Shown: positions 48,504 through 57,118, numbered from the stretch's first letter. The stretch is 64,000 bases of DNA from Carnobacterium pleistocenium FTR1 (GCF_000744285.1 NZ_JQLQ01000002.1:682001-746000); one strand, 5' to 3'. Notes: generated by a model from the sequence alone, not told the origin. Numbers and translations are program-made.

Positions 48504-48537
48504 AAAAAGAGTTCAGACATTTGTCTGAACTCTTTTT
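48504..48537. terminator. Terminator of groESL (bidirectional)
   Basis: Perfect arms AAAAAGAGTTCAGACA and TGTCTGAACTCTTTTT with a two-base loop. Confidence 0.93.
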
Positions 48538-48567
48538 GCGTAGAAGTGGTTATTCTACTATGAACGG

Positions 48568-48888
48568 TTATCCAAATTCTAATTCCGTCATCATTTCATC
48601 TAAGTTTTCTAAAGCTTCATTCTTTTCAATAAAGTCAATCCAATCTTGATATGGATCAGCTGACGTAGTTTTGATTGATATTTTAAATTTATTGTAAATG
48701 CTTGTAGCCATATCCGTCCACATTTTATTAACAGCTCGTTCTAATTTTGCTTCGTTCCATCTTTTTGCAGGAGCTCTTCTGGCGTTTCTTCTGATTTGAT
48801 CTTCCATAGCTTTTTCAAAAAAGATACTTTTACTTCCTAAATTAGCGTTTAAATATTCTTCAAACTCTTTAAAATTCAAATTTATCAC
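48568..48888 (-). CDS. Uncharacterised small basic/acidic helical protein
   Basis: A 106-residue soluble protein, mostly helical, with a basic middle (DQIRRNARRAPAKRWNEAKL, residues 27-46) and an acidic C-terminus (ENLDEMMTELEFG). No signal peptide or known motif seen. It has an AAGGTGAT site and converges on groEL with a shared terminator. It stands at the left edge of an accessory region, and I do not recognise its family; a nucleic-acid contact through the basic stretch is conceivable but unproven. Confidence 0.7.
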   Translation of the reverse strand: MINLNFKEFEEYLNANLGSKSIFFEKAMEDQIRRNARRAPAKRWNEAKLERAVNKMWTDMATSIYNKFKISIKTTSADPYQDWIDFIEKNEALENLDEMMTELEFG

Positions 48889-49162
48889 CTTTCTATAACT
48901 CGTTTTTTAAACCTGTATACCTCGTACTGTCAATAAATCAAAGAAGTTAGTTATAAAATCAATTACTAAATTTAATTTCTTCAACCCTTTATCGTATTCT
49001 AAAAAGGGGATAGTAGGTGTCTTTAATCATACCATAAAGCATAAAGCAATAGAATACTTTCGGAGGATAAACCTGTTTTGGCAAATAAATTTTGTGGGAA
49101 AATTAAAATATGGGAAAGTTTTACTGTTGTTTAATAAAGTCTAAATTCTTATCACGGAAGTA

Positions 49163-49365
49163 ATGCCAAAACCCTTCACGATATCAGACCACAAATGCTC
49201 ACCAAAAACCGAATTGAAAGCCATGTTCGACTATCTTATGAAAGATTGTGCTGCAATTGAAGGGAAAGCAATTGAAAATATCGACAAAAAATAATTGCAA
49301 TACTAGATAAAGCTGAAGAAAATATTTGTGAATTATTCGAGGAAAAGCTAATTTTAATATGCTAA
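49163..49365 (+). pseudogene. Small frameshifted reading frame
   Basis: ATG at 49163 opens a 43-codon frame (MPKPFTISDHKCSP...AIENIDKK) that stops at 49292 right after a run of six A. Adding one A restores a frame that continues IIAILDKAEENICELFEEKL to a stop at 49363-49365, giving a protein of about 67 residues. This looks like a short gene broken in a homopolymer, or a sequencing error. No family recognised. The rest of the 48889-49478 gap shows no other feature. Confidence 0.4.
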
Positions 49366-49478
49366 AAGGCGAGTCCAAAAATTAGGTGAATGTAGATTAA
49401 CGAACACGGGTTGTTTAATGCATATTTTTGAATTAACATAAAACAAGGAATCAAATGGGTAAAAAGGGGATATAAAGA

Positions 49479-50018
49479 GTGAAAAAATTTTTGATAGTTT
49501 TAGGAAGTATAGTCGCAATTGGTGGGGTGGTCTTCATAACATTTCCGTATATTGAAAAAGCGAGGATTAATTTAATCGAAGAAACAGCACGAAATCAGAT
49601 AGGAAAAACCAAAGCGGTCAAAAGTTCTGAAAGCGTAGAAAGTGTAATCGTAGAAAAAGAATCACGTTTAAGTCACCCGGTACGTGGGAACTATCTACCA
49701 TTCGAAGAAGGCGAAGAAGAATTCATGCAAGATATTCACGATATGACCCACCAAAAGGTATATGCGGAAGACAAATGGGGTTCCGTAGAACTAAACGAAC
49801 AAAACATAAACGCGTTATTATCAATTTTAGACGAAACGAATTTCGCAGATGAAGACTACTACCGTGAAGTTTTTAATTTATGGAAAGAAGGCGACTTTTC
49901 TGATAGCGTCGAAGTACATAATAAGATATGGAAAGACCAGGGCGGATTCATTGGTAAAGCTGAAAGGTTATTGACGGCGGAAGAAGAACAAGAACTTGTC
50001 GAAACTAATTTCAGATAA
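49479..50018 (+). CDS. Membrane-anchored DUF6241-like protein
   Basis: A 179-residue protein with one N-terminal membrane helix (residues 3-23), a short linker, and an extracytoplasmic acidic domain from about 65. The stretch DIHDMTHQKVYAEDKWGSVE near 90-109 and GGFIGKAERLLTAEEEQELV near the C-terminus resemble a domain I associate with DUF6241 proteins of Bacillales. The start is GTG with AAGGGGAT upstream. Function unknown. It lies in the accessory region between a frameshifted relic and a lipoprotein gene. Confidence 0.7.
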   Translation: MKKFLIVLGSIVAIGGVVFITFPYIEKARINLIEETARNQIGKTKAVKSSESVESVIVEKESRLSHPVRGNYLPFEEGEEEFMQDIHDMTHQKVYAEDKWGSVELNEQNINALLSILDETNFADEDYYREVFNLWKEGDFSDSVEVHNKIWKDQGGFIGKAERLLTAEEEQELVETNFR

Positions 50019-50121
50019 TGGTGTAAGTGGAAATGAATTATTATGATTAGTTGTAGTACAAAAGATGAATCAAATGAGGGATGGACTATTTTACAAGATT
50101 TGAGTTCTAAATAAACCTAAT

Positions 50122-50158
50122 AAAACCCTATCTCTTAATGGAGGTAGGGTTATTTTTT
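50122..50158. terminator. Bidirectional terminator
   Basis: AACCCTA(T)CTC pairs with GAG(G)TAGGGTT around TTAATG and is followed by ATTTTTT; it separates the DUF6241-like gene from the converging lipoprotein gene. Confidence 0.85.
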
Positions 50159-50182
50159 CATACCTTTTACTGACAAATGAAA

Positions 50183-50608
50183 TTATTTCTGTCCTGTTTC
50201 GTAAGTACCATCTGTATAAATTGTATATAGACCTACAGTTCCAGAACCACCTTGATCAAATAGGGATTTACTTATTAATTTCAGAACGTAAGAATCTTCA
50301 TTGGATTCTAAAACTTCATAAACAATATCGGTGTTAGCAGCTTCAACGCCAGTTTGTTCCTTGATGAAAGTAAAAGCTTCTTCTTCAGAATGGATGACAT
50401 TTTCTGATATCCTCGGAGTACTTTCTGCTGGCACTTCAGAGCTAATCGAACTTGAAGAATCATTCTGTTCAACAGAATCGATAGAACTTGAGGTGCTTTC
50501 TGCAATAGAAAATTGTGAAGACACTTCTTCCTTTTCATTGCTAGTACCACAACTGGTTAAAATGAATAATACTGTAAGCATAGTTATAGTCATACTTAAC
50601 TTTTTCAT
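50183..50608 (-). CDS. Small serine-rich lipoprotein
   Basis: A 141-residue lipoprotein: basic start, hydrophobic stretch and lipobox LTSC at residues 17-20. A serine/glutamate-rich linker (about 25-72) leads to a small C-terminal domain containing SEEEAFTFIKEQTGVEA and a glycine-containing strand pair ending YTIYTDGTYETGQK. It would be tethered to the outer membrane leaflet surface. No specific family recognised; the C-terminal domain is similar in style to PepSY-like or substrate-sensing lipoprotein modules. Confidence 0.78.
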   Translation of the reverse strand: MKKLSMTITMLTVLFILTSCGTSNEKEEVSSQFSIAESTSSSIDSVEQNDSSSSISSEVPAESTPRISENVIHSEEEAFTFIKEQTGVEAANTDIVYEVLESNEDSYVLKLISKSLFDQGGSGTVGLYTIYTDGTYETGQK

Positions 50609-50810
50609 TTTTTCTCCTTTTTATATATGGTTTTTGTTCTAGTGAGTAATATTTCACAAATTTAGTATATCATTACAATAATGCTTAAAAAGTAAGCGTA
50701 GAAGATATACTTACATTAATTAAGCCATGAGCAAGATGCTCAGCTTCACAAATAGAATCAAAAGGGACAATCTGTTTTTTTTATGTATTTGACCCTGTCA
50801 GACAATATAT

Positions 50811-50845
50811 TTTTTAGTTAAAATATTGACGATTTTAACTAAAAA
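50811..50845. repeat. 35-bp palindrome upstream of tRNA-Leu
   Basis: Perfect 14-base arms TTTTTAGTTAAAAT and ATTTTAACTAAAAA around ATTGACG, 20 bases before the tRNA-Leu -35 box. It could be an operator or a terminator for transcription entering from the left; the gap 50609-50810 has nothing else I can support. Confidence 0.6.
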
Positions 50846-50864
50846 TAATAGATTCTACCAAACC

Positions 50865-50893
50865 TTTACAATTGATTGCAGCATTGATATAAT
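50865..50893 (+). promoter_or_regulatory. tRNA-Leu promoter
   Basis: TTTACA (50865-50870) and TATAAT (50888-50893) with a 17-base spacer, 18 bases upstream of the mature tRNA 5' end. Confidence 0.85.
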
Positions 50894-50911
50894 AATAGTT
50901 GTTGTTAATAA

Positions 50912-50995
50912 GCGGCCGTGGCGGAATGGTAGACGCGTCAGCTTGAGGGGCTGGTGGGAGGTTCTCCCGTGGAAGTTCGAGTCTTCTCGGCCGCA
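50912..50995 (+). tRNA. tRNA-Leu (anticodon GAG)
   Basis: Class II tRNA of 84 bases. Acceptor GCGGCCG/CGGCCGC with discriminator A at 50995; D-arm GGCGGAATGGTAGACGC; anticodon stem CAGC/GCTG with loop TTGAGGG giving GAG (reads CUC/CUU); long variable arm; T-loop GTTCGAGTC. CCA is not encoded. It lies just before a decayed tyrosine integrase, as expected for an integration target, but no second copy of its 3' end was found downstream. Confidence 0.95.
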
Positions 50996-51018
50996 TAATA
51001 CATTCATATCAATGGTTA

Positions 51019-51067
51019 CAGCTATTTTCTTTGCTCTTTTGAGCATGAGGAAAATGGCTGTTTTTTT
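51019..51067 (+). terminator. Terminator of tRNA-Leu
   Basis: ACAGCTATTTTC...GAGCATGAGGAAAATGGCTGT forms a long stem with an inner GCTC/GAGC pair and runs into T7. Confidence 0.85.
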
Positions 51068-51308
51068 GCAAGTGGGCTGGCGTGAGAGGTTGGTGTATTT
51101 CCCAATTTTAGCAAAAAGATAAGTTTTAAAAATCTATCTCAATTTAAAAAATACGTAACTTGAAAGTTTTAATTTAGCTATTTTAAAAGATGTTATATTG
51201 CGTGCTTATACGTTCTTTTAAAGCATGTTTTAAAAAAGAAGGGAATGTAAATATTTTGTCAAGAAGAAAAAAACGTTAGACAAGGATAATCAGAATGAAC
51301 TTTATAAT

Positions 51309-52160
51309 ATGGATAACAAAAAGAGTACTGAAGAAGATATACAAATATTTTTGAGAGTTAAACAATTAGAAAATGTAAGCGAAAGAACGATTGGGAAATA
51401 CTTAGAAGTTTTTAATGTAATTTCTCGTGACCTTAAAGTTTTAGAAATGGAAACGGAATTAGTAAATTTAACTAAAAAGGTATTGAAAATTTAATTTTAT
51501 TCTGGAAAAATGAGGTTGCAATTGCAACTATAAATGGACGATTGCGTGTTTTAAAACTTTTTTTAAAGAACTTGATAAGCGCAATTATCTAATTGTAAAT
51601 CCAATAATCAACATAAAAAAATTAAAGGAAAGAGAAATTATAAAAGATGTACATGACGATAATGAAATAAAAGAACTAATAAACTGCTTTAAATACAATA
51701 AAACTTTTGTAGGTTATCGTAATTTAGTTACTTTCAGCTTAATTTTAGATGTAGGAATACGTATAGGAGAGTGCTTAAATATACAAATAAAGGATATAAA
51801 AGAGGATGGTATTTTGATTCGGCTAAGTAAAAATGGTAAAGAAAGACTTGTGTATCCGTTTTTAAATTACATAGTACTTTTAAATGAATATATTAAAATA
51901 AGAGGAACAGACCTTCAAACGGATATTCTTTTTATAAATGTTGATAATGAACCTTTAAAAATAAAGACTTATCAATAGGTATTTAGCACAGCAGGTAAAA
52001 ATTGTGGACTTGAGAAACGTATAAGTCCATATACGTACCGAAGAACATGTGCTAAGAACTCTTTTTACCAGTAATGGAAGTATTTAGTTTGTCCAGGTTT
52101 TTAGGGCATTCCACGCTTGAAGTAACTAAAAACTATGCCCAAATTTGGAGCAACGACTAA
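51309..52160 (+). pseudogene. Degenerate tyrosine-family integrase
   Basis: The first 61 codons from ATG 51309 encode a SAM-like core-binding domain, then the frame is lost near 51494. A long open stretch without a good start (about 51560-51975) carries LILDVGIRIGECL, the box I Arg region, and LSKNGKERLVYPF, and stops at TAG 51976. Further out-of-frame pieces give ISPYTYRRTCAKN, where the box II His-x-x-Arg histidines have become Tyr and Arg, and LGHSTLEVTKNYAQIW with the nucleophile Tyr. At least two frameshifts, one stop and lost histidines make it inactive. Its place beside tRNA-Leu marks an old integrated element. Confidence 0.85.
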
Positions 52161-52360
52161 AAAAACAATCAGCAAAAACAAAAGATTTATCCAAACTATT
52201 TATATAGTTCCTTTACTAAAAAAATAATTTCAAAAAAGTAGACCAATTAGAAATAACATATATATTTTATTTGCATATTCTTGCAAAATAAGATTGTAAT
52301 CGATTTAAATAACGTCTATAATCATTTAGAAAGCGTACATAAAAAATTGGGGGTAATTTT

Positions 52361-53584
52361 TTGAAAAAGACGGTTAAAGGTTTATTGGTATCAACAGCAT
52401 TATTAGGGTTAATAGCTGGAACAACAGTTTTACCACTATCAAATAACATATTAGGAATTCAAGAAGTACATGCAGCAAACGCTCAAAAAGGTTCTGTTAA
52501 CGTTACAATGGACTTATCACAAGCATCTAAAGACCTTTATCGAGGTCAAGATAATGCTAAAGTAAGTAAAACATCAGATGGTTCAGGTACAGTTTATGCT
52601 TACTACCAATCAGATATGAATGAACTAACTATTGTTATAGCATTTGCCGCACCAGATGGTTCACTTGCTGAAACTTCAATATTCGTTACTGAGTCAGGAA
52701 CATACCAACTTACAGATGTTGATGCAAACGGAAGTTATTACACAGTAAATATTACTCTTACACCAGACACAACTGAGGAAGAAATTCCTGTAGAAGAAGA
52801 AACTCCTGTTGAGGAAGAAACACCAGTAGAAGAAGAAACACCAGTAGAAGAAGAAGACCCAGAATGGGAAGAAGAAATCCCTGAAGAAGAAATCCCTGAA
52901 GAAGAAGTGCCTGTAGAAGAAGAAACACCAGTAGAAGAAGAAACACCAGTAGAAGAAGAAACACCAGTAGAAGAAGAAACACCAGTAGAAGAAGAAGCTC
53001 CTGTAGAAGAAGATGACTCTGAAACACCAGTAGTAGATGACCCAGAATGGGAAGAAGATACAACAGAAGAAACTGAAACACCAGTAGAAGAAGATACAGA
53101 GGAAGAAACTGAAACTCCTGAATCAGCAAATCGTTTAGCTGTAAATGGTATTTACACAGTAGTATTGGACGACACATTATCCGAAATTGCTGAAGACTTT
53201 GATGTAACAGTTGCTAACTTAATGGCCTGGAACAACTTAAGCTCAGAACAATTGACTAATGGGCAAAATTTAGTTGTAGTTGCAACTGAAACTTCAGAAG
53301 AAGCTGCAAACGTAGAAGAAGTAACTGCAATTGAAACTTCAGAAGAAGCTACAAACGTAGAAGAAGCAACTGCAACTGAAGCTTCAAAAGAAGCTACAGC
53401 CGTTGAAGAAGCAACTGCAACTGAAACTTCAAAAGAAGCTATAGACGTTGATAAAAATAACAAACCGACAAAACTATTACAAACAGATATTTCAACCCTT
53501 AGCACTTTAGGTACAGCAGGAGTTGGAGCATCTACAGTGTTAGCAGGTATCTATTCTTTCCTTTCACGTAAAAAGAAAAAATAA
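52361..53584 (+). CDS. LysM-containing surface protein with atypical C-terminal anchor
   Basis: A 407-residue exported protein. Signal peptide at residues 1-38 (cleavage after VHA), a beta-rich domain at about 40-140, an acidic proline repeat region at about 143-255 built from TPVEEE-type units, a LysM domain at about 258-306 (YTVVLDDTLSEIAEDF...LMAWNNL), four 16-residue TSEEA/VEEA repeats, and a C-terminal hydrophobic helix followed by RKKKK. Where LPxTG is expected, the sequence is LLQTD. TTG start with GGGGGT upstream. The sortase gene next door is probably its processing enzyme. It lies in the decayed integrated region. Confidence 0.88.
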   Translation: MKKTVKGLLVSTALLGLIAGTTVLPLSNNILGIQEVHAANAQKGSVNVTMDLSQASKDLYRGQDNAKVSKTSDGSGTVYAYYQSDMNELTIVIAFAAPDGSLAETSIFVTESGTYQLTDVDANGSYYTVNITLTPDTTEEEIPVEEETPVEEETPVEEETPVEEEDPEWEEEIPEEEIPEEEVPVEEETPVEEETPVEEETPVEEETPVEEEAPVEEDDSETPVVDDPEWEEDTTEETETPVEEDTEEETETPESANRLAVNGIYTVVLDDTLSEIAEDFDVTVANLMAWNNLSSEQLTNGQNLVVVATETSEEAANVEEVTAIETSEEATNVEEATATEASKEATAVEEATATETSKEAIDVDKNNKPTKLLQTDISTLSTLGTAGVGASTVLAGIYSFLSRKKKK

Positions 53585-53621
53585 GCTATAAAATACATTA
53601 AATTAACCTAATTTGATGCTA

Positions 53622-53661
53622 AAATGAAAAAGGAGTATCTTTAAAGATATTCCTTTTCATT
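53622..53661 (+). terminator. Hairpin between the surface protein and sortase genes
   Basis: AATGAAAAAGGA(G)TATCTTT pairs with AAAGATA(T)TCCTTTTCATT. Only a short T/C-mixed tail follows, so it may be a partial terminator that keeps sortase expression below that of its substrate. Confidence 0.55.
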
Positions 53662-53683
53662 TACTTAAAAAGGGGTTAAACCT

Positions 53684-54370
53684 ATGAGAAATCAACATAA
53701 ACAATTGAAAATATTTAGAAGAAGAAAACTGAAACAAAGAATTGCTATGGTTGTCTTCATTTTAGGTCTTTTAGTTTTAGCATATGAACCTTTAATGAAT
53801 TTATATATAGAGTATTCTGTTGAAAAAACACTTGTAGAAGAGGTTAAACCATTAAATGAGGTTATTGCACAAGATTTAGAACAAACAGACTTAAATAAGC
53901 CAGTAGATACCTACTACGATATGGATAGCCGTCAAATTGTTATTGGTAAATTAGCTATACCATCTGTCAGTTTAAAACTTTCAATTATTAAAGGTGTAGG
54001 TCAAGAAAATGGTGACCCTATGGAAAAAGGTGCTGCTACTAATAAAGAGGGTCAAGAAATGGGTTTACGAAATTATGTTTTATCAAGTCATGCTATGAAA
54101 GACCCAACATTATTATTTTCACCACTATTTAACGTTGATTATGATGATAAAATGTATGTTACAGATGAAGAAAATGTGTATGTTTATAATGTAACAGCAA
54201 TAGAAACTGTTGAACCAGAAAGAGTAGATATTTTAGATGATGTTGATGGTCGTCAAATGATTACCCTATATACATGTACACAAGCCGGTAGCAAACGTAT
54301 TGTTATAACAGGAGATTTAGTAGAAACTTCAGAGTATATCGAAAAAACTGCAACTTATTTTAATAACTAA
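53684..54370 (+). CDS. Class A-like sortase
   Basis: A 228-residue type II membrane protein: basic N-terminus (LKIFRRRKLKQR), one helix at about 20-40, and an extracellular sortase barrel from about 80. The catalytic residues are His136 in SSHAMKD, Cys198 in ITLYTCT and Arg205 in SKRIVITG. IGKLAIPSVSLKLSI near 88 marks the usual first strand of class A/D enzymes. It follows the LysM surface protein by 99 bases with AAGGGG before its ATG. The neighbour's LLQTD motif suggests either altered specificity or action on other LPxTG proteins. Confidence 0.9.
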   Translation: MRNQHKQLKIFRRRKLKQRIAMVVFILGLLVLAYEPLMNLYIEYSVEKTLVEEVKPLNEVIAQDLEQTDLNKPVDTYYDMDSRQIVIGKLAIPSVSLKLSIIKGVGQENGDPMEKGAATNKEGQEMGLRNYVLSSHAMKDPTLLFSPLFNVDYDDKMYVTDEENVYVYNVTAIETVEPERVDILDDVDGRQMITLYTCTQAGSKRIVITGDLVETSEYIEKTATYFNN

Positions 54371-54392
54371 TGCAAAATAGTATAGTAAGGCT

Positions 54393-54427
54393 TAATCCAG
54401 GTGACTAATAGTCTGGATTATTTTAGA
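54393..54427 (+). terminator. Probable terminator of the sortase gene
   Basis: TAATCCAG/CTGGATTA with a 12-base loop, followed by TTTTAGATCTTT. Confidence 0.6.
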
Positions 54428-54650
54428 TCTTTATAATTTTAAATAATTTATAATTTTATCTGATTTCAATTATTGAAGGCTGTTTTAAAAGTTTCTCATT
54501 TCAAGAAATATTATTTTTTTAACAGTATCCTTTTTACCATAGCTCCAGATGCTCTAGCTATAATGATGGCAACTAAAGTACCAACAAATTGAATTTTTCT
54601 TGAAGAATTAATTATTCTACGTTGTACATTTTTAATAATATTTTCAATTT

Positions 54651-54695
54651 AAAAGAAGTCTGGCTTAGAGTTCACTCATAAGCCTAACTTCTTTT
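54651..54695. terminator. Bidirectional terminator-like hairpin
   Basis: AAAAGAAGTCTGGCTTA pairs with TAAGCCTAACTTCTTTT (one mismatch) around an 11-base loop. It separates the sortase island from the following repeat. Confidence 0.75.
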
Positions 54696-54704
54696 CTATC
54701 AATA

Positions 54705-54942
54705 TTTTTTTACTTTTGGTAAGTTAGTTAAGCAAGTTACATAAAATTTCTGGAGGGATAGGGGTGCTTGTAACCGTGCCAAGGATTCAATGAGAATTAC
54801 AGAGCGTTAACGCTTCAGCGATTATGCTCTGTTTGAAGCTTGAAAGACTTAAGACAATAGGCTTAAGTCGGTACCACGGTTTTTACAAGCTAGCCCGTTT
54901 ATCCCAGAAGAAATTTCTTTGAAGCACTACTACTATTCATCA
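54705..54942 (+). repeat. Dispersed structured repeat, copy F (full length)
   Basis: Proximal arm CTGGAGGGATAGGGGTGCTT with GTAACCGTG pairs with CACGGTTTTTAC..CGTTTATCCCAG. Relative to copy C the arm has changed GAAT to GGAT and the partner ATTC to ATCC; likewise ACCATG/CATGGT became ACCGTG/CACGGT. Hairpin 1 is ACAGAGC...GCTCTGT and hairpin 2 GACTTAAG...CTTAAGTC. The 5' terminal sequence has drifted. Confidence 0.82.
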
Positions 54943-54973
54943 AAAAATTTTTTTGGAATTTTAATGTAGAAAA

Positions 54974-55897
54974 TCAATTCATTGAGAAGGCAAATTCAGC
55001 GATTCCTATCATTAAAGGCATACTGATGATAGAAAGCAATGTCGATAACACAACTAAGCGAGCACCGTATTCGTAGTCTCCACCATAAAGTTGTGAAAAC
55101 AAAGCTGTATTTACAGCGATTGGAGCAGCAGTTGTAATGATTAAGACAAAAAAGACTAAGTAATTATCTAAAGGCAATAGCCATAGTAGAGCAATGCTGA
55201 CAAGTGGAGATAAAATCAAAGATATAAAGATAGTCCAGTAAGCTCGAGGATGATTAAAAAGATCGATTAATTTAGACTCTGCTACATAACTACCTAGTAA
55301 AATCATGGCTAGTGGTGTATTTAAATCAGCAATTGTGTAAAGTGAATCACTGAAAAGAGTCGGTAGCTGTATGCGCAGTAAATAAAAAATCAATCCAATA
55401 AGAGCTCCTAGAGATGCCGGGTTTAATAAGGCATTCTTAGGAGTAATCATAGCTTTATCCCCTGAAATGATGTAAATGCCATAAGTTCGTTGTAGGATAT
55501 TTGTTACAGTAATATAAGCAGCTACAAAAAAAACACCTTCGTAACCAAGGACTGCTAAAACTAACGGAATCCCAATAAATCCTGCATTTGTAAAGGTTGT
55601 GGCATAACGATCTGTTCGAGAGGCATTGTGCAAGAAAAAATAGTTCACTAAAATGCGAACCGCCAACAATAAAATTGAAATTCCAATTGTTGCAAGAAAC
55701 CATTTGAATTGATTGGAATCAAAAACTTGTTGGAAAGACATAAATAAAAGCACAGGGGTGATGAAATTTGCTAACATTTTAGCAATCTGCTTGGTACCAG
55801 AAGCATTTAAAACATTATTTTTAACAAGTATGTATCCGAAAAGTATGAGGATGAACATACTGCTTAACTGTTGCAAAATGATTGTACTGATATTCAT
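54974..55897 (-). CDS. AEC-family (auxin efflux carrier-like) transporter
   Basis: A 307-residue membrane protein with about ten helices. LMSFQQVF near 55 and a glycine-rich stretch FTNAGFIGIPLVLAVLGYEG near 105-124 (typical of AEC proteins), plus the second-repeat helices to the end. Lactobacillales members include malate permeases and transporters of unknown organic acids. I chose the ATG at 55897 since AGGAAGG is 9 bases upstream; the ATG at 55906 touches the ribosome site. It is monocistronic. Confidence 0.88.
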   Translation of the reverse strand: MNISTIILQQLSSMFILILFGYILVKNNVLNASGTKQIAKMLANFITPVLLFMSFQQVFDSNQFKWFLATIGISILLLAVRILVNYFFLHNASRTDRYATTFTNAGFIGIPLVLAVLGYEGVFFVAAYITVTNILQRTYGIYIISGDKAMITPKNALLNPASLGALIGLIFYLLRIQLPTLFSDSLYTIADLNTPLAMILLGSYVAESKLIDLFNHPRAYWTIFISLILSPLVSIALLWLLPLDNYLVFFVLIITTAAPIAVNTALFSQLYGGDYEYGARLVVLSTLLSIISMPLMIGIAEFAFSMN

Positions 55898-56103
55898 CTT
55901 GTTCATCCTTCCTTATAAAAGTAGACTATAAGAAGTATAGCTTAAATCAAGTGAGTACTGCAAAAAAATATTTCTACTCTTAAATGATAAGCTAGTGACA
56001 AATAGATCATTTAATGCTAATTTAAAGAAACCAAATAATTATGGTTAAGCAAATGGAAAACAATTAAATGCTTTATTGAGCAATTTAATAAGAGGAGAAA
56101 AAT

Positions 56104-56640
56104 ATGAAACAGGTTAATGTAAAAGAAAGTCTGAATGTTGAAAAGGTTCGTATTGAATTAGCTACCAAAGAAGATATTGATCAAATCATTGCTATTTGTA
56201 CCGAAGGATATGCTTATGCAGCAGCAATTGTAAAAGATAAGGAAAAAGTGCAAGAAAAGGTTGAAGAGTATTATCATCCTGAAAGAATCTTAAAAGAAAT
56301 TGAAGAGGTATCTGCTAAATGGAGCGGATGGATCGTTGCTCGATTAGATGAACGAATTATTGGCGTAATCGGTGGAGGCACCGTTGATTCAAAAGTAGGT
56401 AAAATTTTCGTTTTATATGTTGATTCCAATTACTTAAGAAAAGGGATTGGAAAACGTTTAGTTGATCACTTAACACAAATGCAGCAGTTATTAGGAAATA
56501 ACACTCAATTGGTCAGCTTCTTGAAATCGAATAAAGAGGATCTTTTGTTTTATGAAGCCCTTGGATTTAAAACTATTCACGATATCGTCGATAATGAAAA
56601 CTCGGATTTTACAAGTATTGAAATGATCCGCGACATCTAA
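56104..56640 (+). CDS. GNAT-family N-acetyltransferase
   Basis: A 178-residue protein with the GNAT fold from about residue 15: RIELATKEDIDQIIAICTEG at the N-terminus, IFVLYVDSNYLRKGIGKRLV (acetyl-CoA loop) near 100-119, and LFYEALGFKTI near 150. The acceptor is unknown. It begins with an extra 15 residues before the fold. AGAGGAG precedes the ATG. The VOC protein gene starts 18 bases after its stop, so the two are co-transcribed. Confidence 0.88.
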   Translation: MKQVNVKESLNVEKVRIELATKEDIDQIIAICTEGYAYAAAIVKDKEKVQEKVEEYYHPERILKEIEEVSAKWSGWIVARLDERIIGVIGGGTVDSKVGKIFVLYVDSNYLRKGIGKRLVDHLTQMQQLLGNNTQLVSFLKSNKEDLLFYEALGFKTIHDIVDNENSDFTSIEMIRDI

Positions 56641-56658
56641 ACTAATTGGGGGAAAAGT

Positions 56659-57042
56659 ATGTTAAACATAAAAAAAATTCATCATGTTGCAATTATTGCA
56701 TCTGACTATCAAAAATCAAAAGAATTTTACACTGAAATTTTAGGTTTAGAAATCGTACGCGAAAACTATCGATCAGAACGAGATTCCTACAAACTGGATT
56801 TAAAATTGGGAGAGAGTGAAATTGAATTATTTTCTTTCCCAAATCCAACAAAACGACCTACACAACCTGAAGCAGCAGGGCTAAGACACTTGTGTTTTTA
56901 TGTGGAGGATTTTGATGAAGCCATTCAGCTATTGAATCAAAAAGGAATTGAAACTGAGCCAGTGCGCATAGACGAATACACAGGTGGAAAATTCACCTTT
57001 TTTACAGATCCTGATGATTTGCCGTTAGAAATACATGAATGA
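56659..57042 (+). CDS. VOC-family (GloA2-like) protein
   Basis: A 127-residue vicinal-oxygen-chelate fold: KKIHHVAIIASDYQKSKEFY at the N-terminus with the first metal His, Glu in ESEIELFSF near 53, His in GLRHLCFYVEDF near 77 and Glu in PLEIHE at the end. The arrangement matches the SMU1112c/YwkD-type subgroup often annotated gloA2. It may act on glyoxal-derived or other electrophilic substrates. It lies between a GNAT gene and a second VOC gene. Confidence 0.87.
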   Translation: MLNIKKIHHVAIIASDYQKSKEFYTEILGLEIVRENYRSERDSYKLDLKLGESEIELFSFPNPTKRPTQPEAAGLRHLCFYVEDFDEAIQLLNQKGIETEPVRIDEYTGGKFTFFTDPDDLPLEIHE

Positions 57043-57118
57043 TTAACCTTTGAAGTCTAAATAGAATTGTATTAGAATAGAGAAGTATGAAGTGATGAAA
57101 TGAAAGGATGATTGAAAC

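Noticed and set aside
50043-50114. A 23-codon frame starting MISCSTKDESNEGW, like a tiny lipoprotein end
   Set aside because: No ribosome site and too short to judge; it lies between a stop codon and a terminator.
52758-53177. A long antisense ORF rich in Leu, and an apparent repeat array that could suggest CRISPR
   Set aside because: Both are by-products of the 18-bp coding units for TPVEEE repeats in the surface protein; units are directly adjacent with no spacers.
54511-54648. Minus-strand frame of 45 codons ending with a cationic hydrophobic stretch (GTLVAIIIARASGAMVKR), bacteriocin-like in look
   Set aside because: It has no ATG, GTG or TTG start (only ATT after a stop) and no ribosome site. 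It may be the relic of a membrane-protein end, but there is not enough to call a gene.
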